This document shows, one piece after another, positions 22,190-31,646 of a stretch of DNA of 64,000 bases. Location: positions 28,454,694 to 28,518,693 of the forward strand of contig OX424570.1 in assembly GCA_949152475.1 (NCBI GenBank). Reading direction: 5' to 3'. The stretch is from Terebella lapidaria. Its lineage: Eukaryota; Annelida; Polychaeta; Terebellida; Terebellidae. The position numbers and the translations under genes were made by a program. The notes beneath the pieces were generated by a model. It was not told the DNA's origin. It did not search any database and saw only the letters and a list, made by a program, of their open reading frames with translations. Within the stretch, counting starts at the first letter, position 1. Each line of letters opens with the position of its first letter.

Positions 22190-23602
22190 CGCCGTTTGAC
22201 ACTGTTTGAGAGCTCAAAACATGGTAAAAAATAACGAAAAGTACAGCTAAACCTACCACAATGAAACGTTGTGCATTGCCTCCCATTGAATGAGCAAACC
22301 GCGTGAGATTTGAATAAAATTCACGAGATTGTCATATTATATGAGGTCAATTGTCATCTGAAAAACATGCATATTTTATCCATACATTAAAATTATTACT
22401 TGTAATTTGGTCCAAGATGCATAAATGTATGAATTTTGAACCATAATATCAAAATAAAAAAGCGAATACTGAAAACAATAACCATTTTCCTTCATTCATA
22501 CACTAGATGTCACTTGCCAACTGAAAACATGACGCGGCCCTCCACAGTTCTATCCGGAACCGGGTAAACACTATACCAAAACAAAGCTGAAGGTGTGATA
22601 CACCCGAGAAAAAGTCACCGTTCCCCAACAAAATTCAGAAGATTTTCAAATTGCAAACGAAGCTGAATAGCTTCTAGGGATGTCCAGCCATCTTGGAAAT
22701 TCCTTTCGAGGTCATAACTCCAGTTATATCTAATGGATTTTCACGATTCAAACATCAACGTGTGTGTTTTTGCCTCCTGACCCGGCCTAGATTTACTGCG
22801 CATAAATTATATTTTACCCTGTTCCTATAGGTCCGATGCACATGTTAATTACGCAAACAAACTTGTGTCTCGTGCAATCAGATGCAACTCGACTGCGCAT
22901 GCGCAAGTCACACAAATGCGGAAACACACATTCGTTGGTGCGGTTTAAATCAGTTGCAACGCTTGTAAAACTTGACTGCGCATGCGCAACTCAGTAAAGG
23001 CGATTCAAGCGAACGTTTCATTGTGCCTACCAAAATGGCTAGGATAATCATTTATAAGTTGTTATCTGCACTAAAATCGCTGATTTATTATGTTTCACAA
23101 ACATCTTGAATCGTTTGAACCAAAGATGCAAAAACTGGCAACTTTCTCGCTTCGAATCAATGGCGATTTTATACGATGTTGAATCAAATCGAAACTGTGC
23201 TGCGTACATGTTGTTTAGCATTACGCAACACGTTTTCCCTTTCGATTTGATTCTACACCGTATTTCTGTGTCACAGAGTTTACCGAGGCAATGGTAAAAC
23301 CGCAATTGAATCGAAGCGAGAAACTTACCAGATTTTGCGGGTTTGGTTCAAACGATTGAAAATGCTTGTGAAACACAATGAATCAACGATTTTATCACAG
23401 ATAACAACTTTGGAATGATTATGCTTGCCATTTTGGTAAGTTTAACTGCAATTTTCGTTAGTTTTCACCAAGTTTTGAGCTCTTAAACAGCGAATAGATT
23501 TTGTTCGCATCGGAGTACACTTTTCAACACGTATGGACCTTCGTCTTTGGGACCTGCGGTCCTCAGCAGGTATTTCCGAAAGATGTGCTCTGTCTATCCG
23601 CA
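22190..23602. mobile_element. Foldback element with GTCTTTCGG ends, copy 2 (truncated)
   Basis: Homologous to copy 1 from GCCGTTTGACACTG onward and ending with the right arm (ACCTGCGGTCCTCAGCAGGT, ~23550-23572, then a CCGAAAGA end). The left tip is missing, so it abuts copy 1. It lacks the GGCATTTCGG insertion present in copy 1. Instead it is interrupted at 22257-23025 by a Transib-like element. Confidence 0.65.
22257..23025. mobile_element. Transib-like non-autonomous element (CACAATG ends)
   Basis: The ends are CACAATGAAACGTT and its exact complement. The element is bounded by a 5-bp direct repeat CCTAC (22252-22256 and 23026-23030). Copy 1 of the host element (AAACATACCAAAATGG, ~19286) shows the empty site. 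Transib transposons, and the related RAG/ProtoRAG system, have termini starting CACWRTG, like the RSS heptamer, and make 5-bp GC-rich duplications. The 769-bp interior has no transposase. Two GCGCATGCGC palindromes lie near the right end (22893 and 22979). Confidence 0.65.
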
Positions 23603-23796
23603 ACTATGAGCTGTGCGTCCTAACTTCGCCAATAATTGGTACTTTTTGCTTGATAAAAATGGTATAATCACCCAAATACTGAAAACAAGTACCCCAAATG
23701 AAAGTTCGGCTCCTGCCTGAAACACAGTGACTCGTCACCAATGCGATGAGTGCGTAATAATAATATATACAAATGGGGACACAAAAAATGACTTAT
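23603..23796. other. Spacer before DIRS copy 1
   Basis: No gene or repeat recognised. Confidence 0.3.
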
Positions 23797-23818
23797 GTTT
23801 ATTTTATACATCACCAAT

Positions 23819-23986
23819 CTAAACTACTACATGCTCCTTTTCGATCCTTTGGATCGTTCTGGATAGAAATTCGCGTACTGAAAGCAAGGCACGATCGTCT
23901 GCCTGCATGACTCGAACGCTCCTTTTGCCGCCAAAACCGCCGCGCATATGCGCGCGCAGCTGCGCAGAAGCTTCACTTTTCTGTCC
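23819..23986 (+). repeat. DIRS copy 1 left inverted terminal repeat
   Basis: 168 bp, complementary to 29972-30139. It begins CTAAACTACTACATGCTCC and ends CTTTTCTGTCC. It contains a CACGATCGTC site and the palindromic stretch GCGCATATGCGC. Confidence 0.93.
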
Positions 23987-24398
23987 ACCGCCATTTTTGC
24001 TTGGCAGCTTTGGATTTTGGTTCCCGGTGAATTCGTAGAATTTAGTCTGCAAACTAGACTTTTGCGATATATTCTTACGGAATTTCACCTGCCACGTTCA
24101 TAGACATCGTTTTGTGTCTATTTGGATAAGTATCGGTCGATAGTTTGTTACTTGCTAGATCGTCAGCGATTTGTATAGCCAGTTCACCCTATTATCGTCC
24201 ATCCGTCGTACTTGATAGTGTACTTGTTGTTTACATTTATCAATAGTTCTACGTTAATTTTCTACTGTATATATTGTGTATACGTATACTGTAGTTTATA
24301 TATTCGTAGTCCTCTTAGGGTTCTTTTTTCAGCGCGGTCTCAGGTTTGCATTTATTGCCCGCCCTGTTACTGTGTGTGGTTAGTTCCCTTGTGTGATC

Positions 24399-26498
24399 AT
24401 GACTTCACAATCCTCCCTTGGTACCGGTGCCATGGACGAACGTCCATGCCCGAAGTGTCTGGTCAATACCCTCCGAGGAGGGGAGAAACACAGTGTGTGT
24501 TTCGACTGCTTAGACCATGGCCCGGTATCTATGGAGGATTTGAGGTGTGATCTGTGTCGTTTCTGGCGGCCCTCTTCCTTCGTGCAGGCGACTGCAAAGT
24601 ATTCCGAAGCCTCGTTGGCTCGTCGGGATGCTTTGAGGCTTGCGGAAGCTTCGGCTCCGCAAGTCCGCCAGTCGCCCATGGAGGTGGAGACTCCGCCTGT
24701 GACGGCACAGATTGCGTCCGGTGTTAGCCAGCCCCTGGGGCTAACACAGGACATGGTCAACGCGGCTGTGCAATCTTTCTTTGCACAGTCGTTATCGTCC
24801 CTTCAGGGTCCCCTCCTGCCGGGTCTCTCTTCCCTGCTTGGACAGGGAGTCCCGGCCGGTTCTTCGGCTGCCCCTTCGTCGCAGGGAGAGCTTGCTCCCC
24901 CTGCTGGCAAGAAGTCGAAATCTTCTAAGAAGAAGGTTTCAGTTCTTGCCAAGGCGAAAGCAGCCAAGGAACCGCACTCCACCTTCGTCGTCCCTCAGTC
25001 GGGGCCGATCGAGGTGGAGGGGTCCGTAGTCTCTTCCCCGGGGCCTTCCAAGAAGAGGAAGCGTGCTTCCTCTAAGCGCCGTGGTGCTGAGACCACATCG
25101 ATTTTCGATGTGGCTCAGGCTTCGTCCGACCTCTCGGTGGGCGACGATCAGGCTTCGGGCTTCGATCGGCGGGGCAGCTTGGATGGCTCTTTCGGGTCCT
25201 CGGTCTCGAGGTTCGAGGGGGGAGAGTTCCCTTTGTTTGGGGGTGAGGCTCTCGATCGTTCGTGCGATCGGGAGTCTTCACTTGGCGGTCGTGCTCCTGG
25301 TCCTCGATCAGGGCACGATCGGGCGGGTGGTGCTGGGGTCGTTCCTCAGGGCCACTCAAGTCCTGTGTACGCGGATGTAAGTCGCCGGACGGGCGCGATC
25401 GCTGAGCAGGCATTCCCTCGCCCGTCCTTTGATGTACCCTTGGGGTCATCGAGGTCTTCGATCGGACCTGTGAGGTCCAACGATCGGGGGGGTCGAGTGG
25501 AAGCTGATCAGGAGTCGTCCTCCTCGGAGGATGAGACTTCCGATCAGGCCGGGGGTTCTAACTTCCGGTGGGCTTTGGAGTCGGTCGCAAGGCGAATGGA
25601 CTTGCCGATCGATGCTCCAGGGCCCTCACGGGGAACCGGTAGGTTCGCGTCGGCGCCAGTTCGTCGGCCGATCCGGCTCCCTGTGGCTCCCGCGTTGGTC
25701 AAGTCCTTCGACAAGATCAACAAGGGAGTTACGGCTAAGAAGGATGTGGCTCGTACGGAGTCGACATTCCCGACTAGCCGTGTTCGACCTGAGTCGATCG
25801 ACACCTATCGGACTGTAGAGTCCGAGGGTGGACATCAGACTTCCGTCCCGGTCGAAGACCCTAACCTTCACCTGCTTTCCCGGAAGCAGGGTACGGTCTG
25901 GTCAGCTTATGTGAAAAAGGCTCGCCTTTCTCACTGGCAGACGCTGTCTCATCAATTGATGGGGCAGCTCTCGTTGACAGATCACCTGACCACCTTGGTT
26001 CAGGAGTTTGTGGACGAGGCGGATCTGGAGGAGGGGAGTCGCGCCAACATACATGCAGCACTCGGCGTCTTGGCCGGAGTGGTCCATGCTGCTGAGCGTG
26101 ACAGTGCGCACCTGGGCGCACAATTGGATCTCACCATGCGTGATGCCGATCTCCGTCTGCTTGACGTGTCCGCTACGGACGTCGCTGAGCTACGTGGGAG
26201 GCCGCTGTTCTCAGGCTATACCTACGCCAACCTCTCTCGATCGGATATTTCCGTCATGCGGGAACATCTCCGGGATGAGGCTATGGCCAAGGCTTTGCTT
26301 GGGAAGTCGGCGGGGTCTGGGACAGGCAAGAAGACCAAGGGTCAGAAGCCTGCCCAACCTCAGGCACCACATGCACCCGCTTCTACGCAGCCGCTCTTTC
26401 GTGGGGCGCAGCCTCCCCCTCCCCAGGGGGATGGCAAGCGCGGAGGCAAAGGGGGTGGACGCTTCAAGGGCAAAGGGAAAGCTTCTGGTAAGAAGTGA
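24399..26498 (+). CDS. DIRS ORF1, Gag-like protein (copy 1)
   Basis: 699 codons from ATG 24399 (an upstream in-frame GTG at 24393 is not a likely start). The N-terminus has a Cys cluster: C17-x2-C20, C34-x2-C37, C50-x2-C53, probably zinc-binding and suited to nucleic-acid binding. A long Ser/Arg/Gly-rich low-complexity part follows, with basic blocks (KKSKSSKKK, KKRKRASSKRR). A folded region at about residues 490-640 is rich in Leu and His, and the C-terminus is GK-rich and basic. In DIRS elements the first ORF occupies the Gag position and is thought to package the RNA. Gag identity rests on position and composition, since DIRS Gags are poorly conserved. It overlaps ORF2 by 68 bp. Confidence 0.85.
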   Translation: MTSQSSLGTGAMDERPCPKCLVNTLRGGEKHSVCFDCLDHGPVSMEDLRCDLCRFWRPSSFVQATAKYSEASLARRDALRLAEASAPQVRQSPMEVETPPVTAQIASGVSQPLGLTQDMVNAAVQSFFAQSLSSLQGPLLPGLSSLLGQGVPAGSSAAPSSQGELAPPAGKKSKSSKKKVSVLAKAKAAKEPHSTFVVPQSGPIEVEGSVVSSPGPSKKRKRASSKRRGAETTSIFDVAQASSDLSVGDDQASGFDRRGSLDGSFGSSVSRFEGGEFPLFGGEALDRSCDRESSLGGRAPGPRSGHDRAGGAGVVPQGHSSPVYADVSRRTGAIAEQAFPRPSFDVPLGSSRSSIGPVRSNDRGGRVEADQESSSSEDETSDQAGGSNFRWALESVARRMDLPIDAPGPSRGTGRFASAPVRRPIRLPVAPALVKSFDKINKGVTAKKDVARTESTFPTSRVRPESIDTYRTVESEGGHQTSVPVEDPNLHLLSRKQGTVWSAYVKKARLSHWQTLSHQLMGQLSLTDHLTTLVQEFVDEADLEEGSRANIHAALGVLAGVVHAAERDSAHLGAQLDLTMRDADLRLLDVSATDVAELRGRPLFSGYTYANLSRSDISVMREHLRDEAMAKALLGKSAGSGTGKKTKGQKPAQPQAPHAPASTQPLFRGAQPPPPQGDGKRGGKGGGRFKGKGKASGKK

Positions 26499-28605
26499 CT
26501 CGTTGCGGGAAAGCGTAGGCTCTGTGGAAGGTTCAGTTCTATCGGAATTCGATCTTCCACAACCTGGTCCAGTCGGGGGACGCCTGGCTCAGTTCGTCCA
26601 GAACTGGAGCGATCTGGCGTCGTCAGACAATTCAGTCGTGGCATGGGTGAAGTTCGGTCTCACCTTCAGATGGGAGGCTGGAAAACCACCGATCAGACCC
26701 AAAGCGTGGTTCTTCCCTGTGCCCGGCGATCGGGAAAAGTTTCAGCTTCTGCAGCACGAGGTGCAGCAGTTGCTAGAGAAACGTGCGATCGAGGTGGTCA
26801 AGGACGAGAGAGGATTCTATTCTCTCATCTTCCTGGTGCCGAAAAAGACAGGCGGGTGGCGTCCCGTTTTCGATCTGTCAAACCTCAACAAATTACTGAT
26901 CATACCCAGGTTCAAGATGGAGTCGGCGCTTTCCGTCCAGAAAGCTCTGTCCAAGGGGAAGTGGGCAGTCAGTATCGACGTCAAGGACGCGTACTTACAT
27001 GTGCCAATACACCCAGCCGATCGGCGATACCTCAAGTTTGCCTTCGAAGGTTCGGTGTATCAGTTCAGGGTACTTCCCTTTGGAGTAGCCACCGCCCCTT
27101 ACGTGTTCACCCGTATCGTAAGGACGATGGCAGCCAGGTTTCGATCGGTTGGAATTCAATTCCACCATTATATCGACGATTGGTTAATCATAGCCGACTC
27201 CCCGTCTCAGGCTATAGAGCAATCCGGGTTCGTCCTCAGGTTGGCGACCAGCCTCGGCTGGATCCCCAATTGGGCGAAGTCTCATCTGTCCCCGACACAG
27301 AGGTTCGAGTATGTCGGGGTAGATTACGATCTAGAGCGAGGAGTAGCTCTTCCTCCGCGGAAGAGAGTTCTCAAGGCGATTGCGGCGATGGAGGTCGCGC
27401 TGACGCAGTCGTCGATCACAGCTCGACAGTTTCTGTCTATCATCGGTCTGTTGGCGTCGATGGAGAAACAGGTGCCGTTCGGCAGGTGCTTCCTCAGACC
27501 CATTCAATGGTGTCTAGCGTTGCAATGGCGGATCCTCACCGATCGACTAGACCAAGTCGTGTCGGTGGACGATCGTGCTCGGGAAGCAATGCATTGGTGG
27601 CGGGACCATCGGAATCTTTTCCGAGGGATGCCACTCGCGGAGTATCTGCCCGATCGGACCTTCTTCACCGATGCGTCAGAATTGGCTTGGGGAGCTCATA
27701 TGGACGAGCACGAACTCTCTGCTGTGTGGAACACGAGCGAGAGGGCGTTGCACATCAATGTCCTAGAGCTGCGAGCGGTGAGACGTGCGTTCGAGATCTG
27801 GGGGCCTCAGAGTCCCCCAGGGACGAAGTGGTTGGTCTTCACAGACAACAGCACAGTAGTGGCGCACATAAACAAACAAGGTGGAACTCGGTCGAGTCAG
27901 CTTTGTTTGGAGGCCGAGTGTCTGATCAGGTTTGCCTTCAAGTACCGTCTGTTTATCAGGGCGAGGCACCTGCCGGGTCACAGGAATGTCCTAGCGGACG
28001 CTTTGTCGAGACCGGACAAGATCATAGGCACGGAGTGGAGTCTACATCCGGGGGTGTTTCGGCGCGTTTGTCAGGCGTTCGGGACACCGAACATAGACCT
28101 GTTCGCAACCTCTCGGAATCACAAGCTCCCGGTCTACTTCTCACCTCTGCCAGAGAGCGAGGCACTGGCTGTGGACGCGATGTCTCAGTCGTGGGACGGG
28201 ATGTTCGGGTATGCGTACCCGCCAACTCGGTTCCTAACAGAAGTGCTGCACAAAGTAGCCAGGTCTCAGTGCGAGATTCTGTTGGTGGCGCCATGCTGGC
28301 CGATGCAGGCGTGGTTCCCTCTGCTACTGTCCCTCCTGATCGATGTACCACGGGTTCTTCCGATCGAGGACAGGTTGCTGAAGCAACCGGGGCGGGATAT
28401 ATTTCACGATTCCGTCCACGTGCTCAAATTACACGTCTGGAGGCTATCGAGCGATCCTTCCAGGAGGCAGGATTTTCTCAGCAGGTGTCCGTACATCTCG
28501 CGAGAAAGAATAGGAGATCCTCCTCTAAAACGTATGAGGCTAAATGGAGAGTATTCGTACGTTGGTGTAACGGAAGGCGCATTGATCCGCTCTCTGCCCC
28601 TCTGA
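26431..28605 (+). CDS. DIRS ORF2, reverse transcriptase-RNase H-methyltransferase-like (copy 1)
   Basis: 724 codons if translation starts at the ATG at 26431 inside the end of ORF1. The frame is open further upstream (to 26008), but only as overlap with ORF1. RT palm at about residues 90-310, with SIDVKDAYLHV (motif A) and the active-site YIDD at 247-250. RNase H follows with the expected acidic set D414 (FTDAS), E446 (LELRA), D472 (FTDNS) and D523 (LADALSR). Residues ~554-656 (NIDLFATSRN, then AYPP at 595-598, then CWPMQAWFPLL) match the DIRS-specific domain compared with Dam N6-adenine methyltransferases. AYPP differs from the usual DPPY/NPPF, so activity is uncertain. Confidence 0.92.
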   Translation: MASAEAKGVDASRAKGKLLVRSDSLRESVGSVEGSVLSEFDLPQPGPVGGRLAQFVQNWSDLASSDNSVVAWVKFGLTFRWEAGKPPIRPKAWFFPVPGDREKFQLLQHEVQQLLEKRAIEVVKDERGFYSLIFLVPKKTGGWRPVFDLSNLNKLLIIPRFKMESALSVQKALSKGKWAVSIDVKDAYLHVPIHPADRRYLKFAFEGSVYQFRVLPFGVATAPYVFTRIVRTMAARFRSVGIQFHHYIDDWLIIADSPSQAIEQSGFVLRLATSLGWIPNWAKSHLSPTQRFEYVGVDYDLERGVALPPRKRVLKAIAAMEVALTQSSITARQFLSIIGLLASMEKQVPFGRCFLRPIQWCLALQWRILTDRLDQVVSVDDRAREAMHWWRDHRNLFRGMPLAEYLPDRTFFTDASELAWGAHMDEHELSAVWNTSERALHINVLELRAVRRAFEIWGPQSPPGTKWLVFTDNSTVVAHINKQGGTRSSQLCLEAECLIRFAFKYRLFIRARHLPGHRNVLADALSRPDKIIGTEWSLHPGVFRRVCQAFGTPNIDLFATSRNHKLPVYFSPLPESEALAVDAMSQSWDGMFGYAYPPTRFLTEVLHKVARSQCEILLVAPCWPMQAWFPLLLSLLIDVPRVLPIEDRLLKQPGRDIFHDSVHVLKLHVWRLSSDPSRRQDFLSRCPYISRERIGDPPLKRMRLNGEYSYVGVTEGALIRSLPL

Positions 28606-29504
28606 ATGCAGTGCTAGACTTTCTCTGCTATCTCTTTGATAGGCTTAATTTGAAGCCTACTACGATCGAGGGATACAGGTCCATGCTGGGCCCTGTATTC
28701 CGTGCTAGGGGGATCGATTTAACTAATAATCGTATCCTTGCTGATCTCTTGGCGTCCTTTAGGACGCAAAGGCCACGTGGAGTTCCTACTCTACCGGATT
28801 GGGACATGGCTTTTGTGCTATATTGTCTTACTAAAGCACCGTGGGAGCCTCTCAAGGAAGTTTCCTTGCAGAGGTTAACTCTTAAGACTTTCCTGCTAGT
28901 TATGCTAGCAAGTGGTCGAAGACGCTCAGATGTCGCGGCGATCGACGTATCGCGAGTCGCATTTGGCGCGGATGGGTCCGTTTCCTTATACCCAGTACGT
29001 GATTTTATGCCTAAAACACGTGCTGCAGTTGAGGGCGGGAAAGCGTTCTCCCCTATCGTAATTCCGTCACTGGGCGGTTACGTAGGACGGAATGAGCCGG
29101 ACGCTCTATTGTGTCCAGTAAGAGCGCTGAAAATCTACATCGATCGTACCAGATCGATCAGGAAAGATCGCAAGCGATTATTTATTTCCTATCAGCCTAA
29201 CAGGGCTACGGATATCTCCACAGCTACACTATCCCGATGGGTGAAGGTTGTAGTGAGGACTGTCTATGCGGAATCAGGTGCTGACGATCGAGTCACTTAC
29301 AAAATATCGTCCCACCAAATCCGACACATCTCGATGTCTTTGGCGGCCAGGTCGAATATTCCGTTGGAATATATCGTGAGGGCTGGAATGTGGACTAATT
29401 CTACGACATTCATCGGGTTCTATCTGTCCAATGCTGCCGAACTTCAGGACCAGTCGTCCAGATTTAGACTGGGTCCGCTGGTCGTAGCGCAAGCTGTTGT
29501 TTGA
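28293..29504 (+). CDS. DIRS ORF3, tyrosine recombinase (copy 1)
   Basis: 403 codons from ATG 28293. This is the last Met before the recombinase fold, so I prefer it to the far-upstream start at 26643, which would only translate the shadow of ORF2. An N-terminal SAM-like core-binding domain (about residues 50-150, SSKTYEAKWRVFVRWC) is followed by the catalytic domain with Arg in GRRRSDVAA (209-211), HQIRH (His341, Arg344) and the nucleophile Tyr377 (FIGFYLSN). This gives the R...HxxR...Y set of tyrosine recombinases. The enzyme would integrate the circular DNA intermediate in place of a DDE integrase. It overlaps ORF2 by 313 bp in another frame. Confidence 0.92.
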   Translation: MLADAGVVPSATVPPDRCTTGSSDRGQVAEATGAGYISRFRPRAQITRLEAIERSFQEAGFSQQVSVHLARKNRRSSSKTYEAKWRVFVRWCNGRRIDPLSAPLNAVLDFLCYLFDRLNLKPTTIEGYRSMLGPVFRARGIDLTNNRILADLLASFRTQRPRGVPTLPDWDMAFVLYCLTKAPWEPLKEVSLQRLTLKTFLLVMLASGRRRSDVAAIDVSRVAFGADGSVSLYPVRDFMPKTRAAVEGGKAFSPIVIPSLGGYVGRNEPDALLCPVRALKIYIDRTRSIRKDRKRLFISYQPNRATDISTATLSRWVKVVVRTVYAESGADDRVTYKISSHQIRHISMSLAARSNIPLEYIVRAGMWTNSTTFIGFYLSNAAELQDQSSRFRLGPLVVAQAVV

Positions 29505-29805
29505 ACCAGCTGGACAGAAAAGTCTTGGTTTTAACGTGCACGTGTATATAAGCAACACTTTGTGTTTGTGTTTGAGTTTCTTTATGTTACGGTCTCAAGT
29601 AGAGTTCCGTTTTCCACCGATGGGTGAAGAAGAAATTCGTGCATTTCGGAGGCAAGCGATCGCACCGCTAGGTGAGTATCTTTATTATATTATTACTAAA
29701 GATATATCGAAAATGTAGCATTTTAGCGATTCGCTTGAAATCAAGACTATCGTCTGTTTTCATGACTCTCTAGCACTACTGCTCCACCGCCTATCCTTTG
29801 ATTCT
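29505..29805 (+). other. DIRS copy 1 3' untranslated segment
   Basis: Between ORF3 and the internal complementary region. It includes a GGTGAGT donor-like site at ~29670. No further ORF with family resemblance. Confidence 0.5.
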
Positions 29806-29908
29806 AAGGAGCATGTAGTAGTTTAGATTGGTGATGTATAAAATAAACTTCCCAAATTTTAATTGTAAATTTGCCGTTTATTGTTATTACTCACCTCTAA
29901 ACTACTAC
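29806..29908 (+). repeat. DIRS copy 1 internal complementary region
   Basis: 29806-29848 is complementary to the left end (23797 onward). 29849-29908 is complementary to the right end (back from 30187). The junction between the two marks the fused termini expected in the circular intermediate. Confidence 0.93.
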
Positions 29909-29971
29909 AGTAAAGGCCCTCCCATCCATCCCCGCCAGTTGTGTGCTAGGGGCTTCCTTTTGTCGTTTTTT

Positions 29972-30139
29972 GGACAGAAAAGTGAAGCTTCTGCGCAGCT
30001 GCGCGCGCATATGCGCGGCGGTTTTGGCGGCAAAAGGAGCGCTCGAGTCATGCAGGCAGACGATCGTGCCTTGCTTTCAGTACGCGAATTTCTATCCAGA
30101 ACGATCCAAAGGATCGAAAAGGAGCATGTAGTAGTTTAG
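29972..30139 (-). repeat. DIRS copy 1 right inverted terminal repeat
   Basis: Complement of 23819-23986 over 168 bp, followed by the unique right tip to 30187. Confidence 0.93.
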
Positions 30140-30187
30140 AGGTGAGTAATAACAATAAACGGCAAATTTACAATTAAAATTTGGGAA

Positions 30188-31646
30188 TTTTTTAATGATT
30201 TGCAAGCCCAGTATATTATTGCAATAGGAAACAGTCGAAAGGCTTACCAGCGTGTGAAAAATGCATGTAACACCAATATTTCACGACTTTTCTTTTGCTC
30301 GTATCGCCACATTCTTTCCCTTAAACACCTCTAAACGTCGACACACTTTTAAAAAGTCCATATCTTCACTTTGTTGTCTTATTTCTTCAAGTACGTGACA
30401 TTTACAGAATTAGAAATCAAACAAAAGTACACAAATACTGGAAATAAACTGTGGGAAGCATGATATTTCCGCGGCCACCGCTTTGTTGACAGTTTGGAAG
30501 TATTCGCCTGACCGCGTGATTGGATTAGCCAATCGGGGACAGGGCACATTAATGTTGCAAAAGGCACAATTCATGCAAGAAATGCTTCATTGATATCCGT
30601 TTGTATATATTGAATGGTTTGTATGTGTTTATATGACAAGATTACTGATCACACTGCGTCATGAAAATCGCAGTGCAACTTGATAGGGCCCTACCTGGAG
30701 ATAGGGTTAATCCGCAACTGCACCGGCCGACTGGTCCGACCAGGGCAAGAAAGGGCTTGAATCGGTTAGCTGCAGACATGGGGTGAATGCTTTGAAATTA
30801 TATTCGAATACGAAGCCCTGAAATAGTTGACATGCTGAAATAGTTTGGGGAGTTTTTCATGCTTCTACAATAAGGGGATTTTCGGAAATTTCAGATTTAA
30901 ATTTCGAAGTAGACCAAAACTTGCAATTCATTTCTTTACTTGGGCTGCCCCTTAAAAAAATTTTTTTTCAGGGGTGTAGAGGGGGCCCGGGCCCCATACA
31001 CACCTCCCCCGCCCCCCCTTGATCCGCCCCTCCATATACGAATACTTACTTTTCCATGAATATGAATACAAATATGAATAAATACTTTTACAATGTTTTT
31101 GAATACAAATACTTATAGACGTACAGAGCACTCGGTGGGAATTTTTTGGATAGGAGTCCCATACCCCTTAGTCTCAAAAAAAGGGGGTAAATTAAAAAAT
31201 TTATGGAGAAGAAAGAGGGGTAAGTTATGAAATTTATGTGGAACTTTGTAATACAAGAACAGGGAATAGAACATTAAAACACACGTGTGGCGTCAGTACA
31301 CCATGTCATGTCACCAAGGGGTTTGACAATGTCAGTGTATAACTTCAGAACTGAGCTGGCGGTTGTAAATTGGACTGGGAAAAAAGTCGATAATGAGCCT
31401 CCATGTAAGTTATTCAACAGTATTCATGAAAGTATTCCAATTCTGAATACTTGACCATGTATTTGAATACGAAAACACCATGGATTCTATAGAAGTATTC
31501 AAATACGAATACTTGAGAAAAGGTAACAGAATATATTCGAATACGAATACCCCATTTCTGGTCAGCTGTCAATGGAATGAATGTGCAGAACAACATTGCT
31601 CTGCCTCAGTGCCTCCCTGTCATAATCCTATCATGATGTCATGATA
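30188..31646. other. Probable intron sequence with GAATAC-rich stretches
   Basis: No gene is visible. GAATAC/GTATTC hexamers are dense at 31035-31115 and 31410-31555, including TATTCGAATACGAATAC. This may be a decayed repeat or the end of an unknown transposon. A C/G-rich run lies at ~31000-31025. Confidence 0.35.

Larger units (their letters stand above)
23797..30187 (+). mobile_element. DIRS-family retrotransposon, copy 1 (complete)
   Basis: A complete 6391-bp tyrosine-recombinase retrotransposon. It has 168-bp inverted terminal repeats (23819-23986 and 29972-30139), distinct outer tips (GTTTATTTTATAC on the left, AAATTTGGGAA on the right), and an internal complementary region at 29806-29908. 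That region joins the complements of both tips (AAATAAAC|TTCCCAAA), which is the diagnostic DIRS architecture and fixes the exact ends. Three intact overlapping ORFs encode Gag-like, RT-RNase H-MT and tyrosine recombinase proteins. There is no target-site duplication. It lies in the putative first intron of RPS26. Confidence 0.95.

Noticed and set aside
24393..24398. GTG at 24393 as start of DIRS ORF1
   Set aside because: Eukaryotic translation would use the ATG two codons downstream (24399).
24380..25871. Minus-strand and alternate plus-strand ORFs over DIRS ORF1
   Set aside because: CG-rich codon use leaves several frames open. These are shadows, identical in both DIRS copies, with no domain.
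26643..28292. First ~550 codons of the long recombinase-frame ORF as a protein domain
   Set aside because: This part is the alternate-frame shadow of the RT-RNase H coding region, with Arg/Ser-rich random-looking composition. The recombinase fold begins after the Met at 28293. Kept only as a finding on overlapping frames.
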